Positions 6,710-11,801 of a stretch of DNA of 11,801 bases are shown here, piece by piece. Source of the stretch: an uncultured Bacteroidales bacterium (GTDB lineage Bacteria; Bacteroidota; Bacteroidia; Bacteroidales; Muribaculaceae); contig CASBHZ010000088.1 of the NCBI GenBank assembly GCA_949123685.1, positions 1 through 11,801 of the forward strand, written 5' to 3'. Position numbers and translations under genes: made by a program. Positions within the stretch are counted from its first letter, which is position 1, and every line of letters begins with the position of its first letter. Under the pieces are notes generated by a model that was not told the origin of the DNA, searched no databases, and saw nothing but the letters and a program-made list of their open reading frames with translations.

Positions 6710-7531
6710 ATGGCAAAACAACGAATCCTTTATGTCTCTCCCGAAATAGCCCCCTATCTCCCTGCTTCCGACATAGCAAAGTTAGGACGCGACCTCCCGG
6801 TGGCAATGCATGGCAAAAAATATGAAGTAAGAACCTTCATGCCCAATTTCGGCAACGTTAATGAACGCAGAAACCAGCTCCACGAGGTTATCCGGCTAAG
6901 CGGCATAAACATTCCGATCAAGGATGCCGACCATCCTCTGATCATTAAAGTGGCCTCGATGCAGCCATCCCGCATCCAGGTTTATTTCATCGATAATGAC
7001 GACTATTTCCAGAAGCTTGACGACGACGTTGACAACATAGGTACCAACCGTCCCGACAACGACGAGCGCGTCATCTTCTTTTCACGCGGCACAGCTGACA
7101 CGGCACGCAAACTCCGTTGGGAGCCTGACATCCTGCACACATCCGGTTGGATTGCAGCCCTCGTGCCTTTATACGTGAAGAAAGTATTCTCCGACGGAGT
7201 GTCTTTCAACGGGACAAAAATCGTTTATTCCCTCCTTGACGAGACAGCGGCGGAAGTTATTGATCCCGGATTTATAGGAAAGCTCTTTGAAGACGGTTTT
7301 AAGGCTGACGACCTCAAAGACTTCATTGACTTGCCTGCCGACACCAATCTTCTTCACAAAATCGGTATCGCCAACTCCGATGCCGTAATATTCAACAACG
7401 CCACAGCAGATCCCGCACTTGTGGAATATGTTGAAAAACTGGGGTTACCTGTCCTTTTCCTTAATCCGGAAGAGGATAACAATGACAAATACCATGAATT
7501 TTATCAATCTCTCTTAGTAAATGAAGATTAA
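6710..7531 (+). CDS. Short GT5-like (starch/glycogen synthase N-terminal domain) protein, probably non-catalytic
   Basis: The 273 residues resemble only the N-terminal Rossmann half of GT5 glycogen synthase (about 480 residues). Matching blocks are ILYVSPEIAPYLPASD (6-21), YEVRTFMPNFGNV (38-50), IQVYFIDNDDYF (89-100) and EPDILHTSGWIAALVPLYVK (138-157). The ADP-glucose-binding KTGGL motif is replaced by PASDI, HxHDWH by HTSGW, and the second GT-B domain with the remaining catalytic residues is absent. I therefore doubt that it makes glycogen, although it is likely to be auto-annotated as glycogen synthase. There is no signal peptide, so it should be cytoplasmic. It heads an apparent operon and overlaps the DUF4270 gene by 11 bases. 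From memory, this short form next to panC and a DUF4270 gene recurs across Bacteroidota, so it is unlikely to be a recent truncation. Confidence 0.8.
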   Translation: MAKQRILYVSPEIAPYLPASDIAKLGRDLPVAMHGKKYEVRTFMPNFGNVNERRNQLHEVIRLSGINIPIKDADHPLIIKVASMQPSRIQVYFIDNDDYFQKLDDDVDNIGTNRPDNDERVIFFSRGTADTARKLRWEPDILHTSGWIAALVPLYVKKVFSDGVSFNGTKIVYSLLDETAAEVIDPGFIGKLFEDGFKADDLKDFIDLPADTNLLHKIGIANSDAVIFNNATADPALVEYVEKLGLPVLFLNPEEDNNDKYHEFYQSLLVNED

Positions 7532-8939
7532 ATCCATATATACGGCTGCCGCCCTCCTCAGCTTCGCATTCCTTTCTTCATGCGAAGATAACACAAGCCC
7601 TATCGGCGGCTCTCTTGTCAGCGGAGAAGTTTCCATCACCGTTGACACCTTGGAGATGAAGATTGACGCCAAATCAATCCTCGAACCGGATTTTGATTCA
7701 CGCACCCAGACAAAACTGCTGGGACGAATCAACGTGCCTGAATATGGCTCCCTCGATTGCTCTTTTGTGAGCCAGTTGATGTGCGCAACGAAGATGAACA
7801 TCCCCGACTCCATCACCGTGAACGACATCGATTCAATGCGCATGGTGCTGACGGTTCCACGCGGCTCACTCACCGGCGATTCGCTTGCCCCTCAGCAACT
7901 CAAGGTGTATCAACTCACGCGCCAACTGCCTTCCGACATAAACAGCGCGTTCGATCCTGACGGATATTACAATCCTTCAAACCCGCTGGGCTATAAAAGC
8001 TACACACTGTCAGCTCTATCGATGAACGACTCACTGTTCAAGCGTCAGGAATACATCCGAATCCCGATAATGATGCCCAAGAAACTTGCTCAGGACATGT
8101 TTACCGCTTATCGCAACAATCCTGAAATTTTCCAGTGGCCGCAAACTTTCGCACAGCATTTTCCGGGAGTATATGTAGAACAGAATTTCGGTAACGGCTG
8201 CATTGGAGTTATCTCTTCAATGAAGTTTTACACTTATTGGCATTACATGAAGCAGGTTTATAAGAAAAAGGATGATGATTCCGGTGAATACCACTATGTC
8301 CCTACGCTGACCCGCGACTCCGTTTGCCTATTCTCTTCGCAGCCGGAAGTGCTTTCTGCAAACAAGATTACATATAAGGTATCCGACTATCTAAAGAATC
8401 TTGCAAACAGTGGCAAATCCATTATCACCACACCGGGAGGGTATTATGTAAACATTGATTTCCCGGCTCAGGATATCATTGACAAATACGATAAAGACCT
8501 GTATAGCGTGGCTGTGGTTTCAAAACTGTCATTTGAAATTCCGGCAGAGGCTGTTGAGAATGATTATGGACTTGAAGCTGTGCCCCACTTGCTGATGGTA
8601 AAAAAATCAGAGCGCGAAGCATTCTTCCGCGACAATAAAGTGCCTGACGGGAAAACATCATTCTACGCTCCCTATGACAAGGAAAAGAAAAGTTACACAT
8701 TCGGAGGAATGCGCGACTATATACTTAACCTGATCAACAGCGGCAAACCGGTGGATCCTGCAGACATAGAGTTCTCACTCGTTCCCGTGGTCGTGTCAAC
8801 GGAAACAGTAGACGGATATTCCTCATCTACAACCTATGTGACCCGTTGCGCGCCATATATCGGCAGACCGACTATAACCCGGCTCGATACGGATCACGCC
8901 ATCATCTGCTTCACCTACTCCAAAAGGACAATGGAATAA
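7521..8939 (+). CDS. DUF4270-family lipoprotein
   Basis: The 472-residue protein starts with a lipoprotein signal peptide and a lipobox ending at Cys21 (FLSSC), followed by Glu-Asp. Acidic residues just after the cysteine are compatible with Bacteroidota surface-lipoprotein sorting, though weaker than a full export signal. The remainder looks beta-rich with no enzyme motif. Sequence features fitting the DUF4270 family include DSILEPDF-like text near the N-terminus (KSILEPDFDSRTQTKLLGRI) and scattered short D/N-rich segments. Its function is unknown; a cell-envelope role is inferred from the lipid anchor. ATG 7521 lies inside the end of the GT5-like gene in another frame, which suggests translational coupling. 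A 36-base gap without terminator or promoter separates it from the CapA gene. Confidence 0.83.
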   Translation: MKIKSIYTAAALLSFAFLSSCEDNTSPIGGSLVSGEVSITVDTLEMKIDAKSILEPDFDSRTQTKLLGRINVPEYGSLDCSFVSQLMCATKMNIPDSITVNDIDSMRMVLTVPRGSLTGDSLAPQQLKVYQLTRQLPSDINSAFDPDGYYNPSNPLGYKSYTLSALSMNDSLFKRQEYIRIPIMMPKKLAQDMFTAYRNNPEIFQWPQTFAQHFPGVYVEQNFGNGCIGVISSMKFYTYWHYMKQVYKKKDDDSGEYHYVPTLTRDSVCLFSSQPEVLSANKITYKVSDYLKNLANSGKSIITTPGGYYVNIDFPAQDIIDKYDKDLYSVAVVSKLSFEIPAEAVENDYGLEAVPHLLMVKKSEREAFFRDNKVPDGKTSFYAPYDKEKKSYTFGGMRDYILNLINSGKPVDPADIEFSLVPVVVSTETVDGYSSSTTYVTRCAPYIGRPTITRLDTDHAIICFTYSKRTME

Positions 8940-8975
8940 AGTTTAAAAACAGCTTCTAATTAACATTCCCCTGCC

Positions 8976-10058
8976 GTGTATCTTCTTCTTTTCAGCCTGC
9001 TTTCGTTCATCACCGGTGCCGTGGCACCGGGGGCGCCGCAACGTGCGGAACTGCTTTTCGTAGGCGATGCCATGCAGCATCAGGCACAGCTTGACCGTGC
9101 AAAAGAAATAGGAGGCGATCACTATGACTACTCCGAATGCTTCACATATATAGCACCGGAAGTCACATCTGCCGATTATGCGGTATGCAATCTGGAAGTT
9201 CCCCTCGGGGGAGGTCCTACATATTCCGGTTATCCCTGCTTCTCGGCTCCGGATTCTTATGCCAAAGCTCTTAAGGATGCCGGTTTCGATCTGTTCCTGA
9301 CGGCAAATAATCATTGCCTCGACCGGCGTGACAAGGCTGCACGACGCACACTGACCGCACTGGACGAACTTGGGGTAGACCATATAGGGACATATCACGA
9401 TGCCGCTCAACGCGAAAAACTGGTGCCTTTCATAAAGGACATTAACGGCATCAGGATCGGTTTCCTCAACTACACATACGGCACTAACGGTATAGAGCCG
9501 ACGGAAGGCGCTGAAATCGCCCTTATCGAAAAGGGGCGTATGGCAGAGGAGATCCGCAAGACACGTGATGCCGGTGCCGAAATAGTGGTTGTAACGATCC
9601 ATTGGGGTGTGGAATATGTGTTGATTCAAAACAAGAATCAGGAAAATATTGCAGATTTCCTCATAAACCAGGGTGTTGACCTTATAATCGGAGGGCATCC
9701 TCATGTTATCCAGCCAATGAAAGTGGTGCGTAATGAAAAAGAGGATAAGGATGTGCTACTGGTCTATTCTCTCGGCAATTTCATATCGAACATGAAGACA
9801 GCCGACACGCGGGGCGGCGCCTTGGTACGTGCCGTCATTGAAAGGGACGAGAATGGTAAAGCCCGATTCAAGGAGGCTAATTACGACACTCTATTCTCAG
9901 CAAAACCGGATGGCGGCTCCTCAAATTTTACGGTAATACCGTCATGGATGCCGGAAAAGATCCCGGCAGCTCAAAAAGCTCATTGGAACCTATTCGACCG
10001 CGGAGCGGAACGCATCTTCAACAAACATAATGTACGCGTCCCTCGCAAACACAAATAA
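8976..10058 (+). CDS. CapA/PgsA-family metallophosphatase-like protein
   Basis: The 360-residue protein carries the CapA (PGA_cap, calcineurin-like fold) motifs in order: LLFVGDAM (26-33), VCNLEVPL (70-77), LTANNHCLD (108-116), IHWGVEY (208-214), GGHPHVIQ (239-246) and YSLGNFIS (264-271). The Asp, Asn and His residues of these motifs form the expected metal site. Founding members take part in poly-gamma-glutamate capsule export, but most homologues have no known substrate, so capsule synthesis should not be assumed. The only usable start is GTG at 8976, because an in-frame TAA lies at 8961-8963. It yields a hydrophobic N-terminus (about 2-17) ending AVA that resembles a signal peptide but lacks basic residues. 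It lies in a cluster with the DUF4270 gene (36 bases before) and the ABC-F gene (9 bases after). Confidence 0.88.
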   Translation: MYLLLFSLLSFITGAVAPGAPQRAELLFVGDAMQHQAQLDRAKEIGGDHYDYSECFTYIAPEVTSADYAVCNLEVPLGGGPTYSGYPCFSAPDSYAKALKDAGFDLFLTANNHCLDRRDKAARRTLTALDELGVDHIGTYHDAAQREKLVPFIKDINGIRIGFLNYTYGTNGIEPTEGAEIALIEKGRMAEEIRKTRDAGAEIVVVTIHWGVEYVLIQNKNQENIADFLINQGVDLIIGGHPHVIQPMKVVRNEKEDKDVLLVYSLGNFISNMKTADTRGGALVRAVIERDENGKARFKEANYDTLFSAKPDGGSSNFTVIPSWMPEKIPAAQKAHWNLFDRGAERIFNKHNVRVPRKHK

Positions 10059-11681
<1,623 letters not shown>

Positions 11682-11725
11682 AGGCTTTAGGTGTTAGGCT
11701 TTAGGCTTTAGGCTTTAGATTTTGC
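11682..11725 (+). repeat. Heptamer array directly after the ABC-F stop codon
   Basis: Units run AGGCT, TTAGGTG, TTAGGCT, TTAGGCT, TTAGGCT and TTAGATT, ending TTGC. The array begins at the base after the TAG stop, in the same orientation relative to its gene as at panC and panD. The terminal TTAGATT-TTGC equals that of the other arrays apart from one extra T. Confidence 0.88.
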
Positions 11726-11801
11726 ATCTGATAATTTCTTATGGGTGCATGCTTTTATAAGACAATAGGGCATTTATAATGCTTTAATCGGGGAGCGATG
11801 A
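11726..11801. other. Right-edge sequence, nothing recognised
   Basis: These last 76 bases are A/T-rich and hold no recognisable gene start, promoter or terminator. A short palindrome GCATT-TAT-AATGC is present but too weak to interpret. Confidence 0.4.

Noticed and set aside
6710..7531. Recent frameshift truncation of a full-length glgA
   Set aside because: No continuation of a glycogen synthase C-terminal domain is visible in any frame after 7531; the sequence passes directly into the DUF4270 gene.
8943..9704. Long minus-strand open frame (253 codons) opposite the CapA gene
   Set aside because: It lies almost entirely antisense to a gene with clear family motifs, and its translation is rich in Cys, Ile and Arg with no domain. 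It is an antisense shadow.

Overview
The window reads as a chromosomal segment from a member of the Bacteroidota, most likely order Bacteroidales. I infer this from a SusC-type TonB-dependent receptor next to a membrane-anchored TPR/helix-turn-helix regulator, from promoters of the Bacteroidota type (TAnnTTTG near -7), from the absence of clear Shine-Dalgarno sequences, and from protein families largely confined to that phylum (DUF4270 lipoprotein, short GT5-like protein). A gut Muribaculaceae- or Bacteroides-like organism is plausible, but the family cannot be fixed from the sequence.

Layout. Positions 1-1628 (minus strand) hold the N-terminal part of a SusC/RagA receptor that runs off the left edge. 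A 249-base divergent control region (1629-1877) is rich in dyads and direct repeats, including an inverted repeat with eight G in its loop. It separates the receptor from a plus-strand SusR-like regulator (1878-3500). A perfect bidirectional intrinsic terminator closes the convergent gap to ffh (minus, 3541-4884), which encodes the SRP GTPase. Upstream of ffh lie panC and panD (both minus), the last two steps of pantothenate synthesis. From 6710 a plus-strand cluster of four tightly packed genes follows: a truncated GT5-like protein that overlaps a DUF4270 lipoprotein, then a CapA-family metallophosphatase, then a YbiT-type ABC-F ATPase.

The least ordinary feature is a family of short arrays of a 7-base unit (consensus TTAGGCT, ending in TTAGATTTGC). 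It sits at the 3' ends of panC, panD and the ABC-F gene and upstream of ffh. Because the unit is 7 bases long and contains TAG on one strand and TAA on the other, a run of three units closes all six reading frames. The panC and panD stop codons lie inside these arrays. Between panD and ffh the array is part of an 85-base tandem duplication and of a 30-base inverted repeat.

Two proteins look like specialised variants of known enzymes. The GT5-like protein lacks the usual nucleotide-sugar-binding motif and the whole C-terminal half of glycogen synthase. The ABC-F protein keeps one canonical composite ATP site, while every recognisable element of the other site is degenerate. No tRNA, rRNA, CRISPR array, transposase or phage gene was seen.
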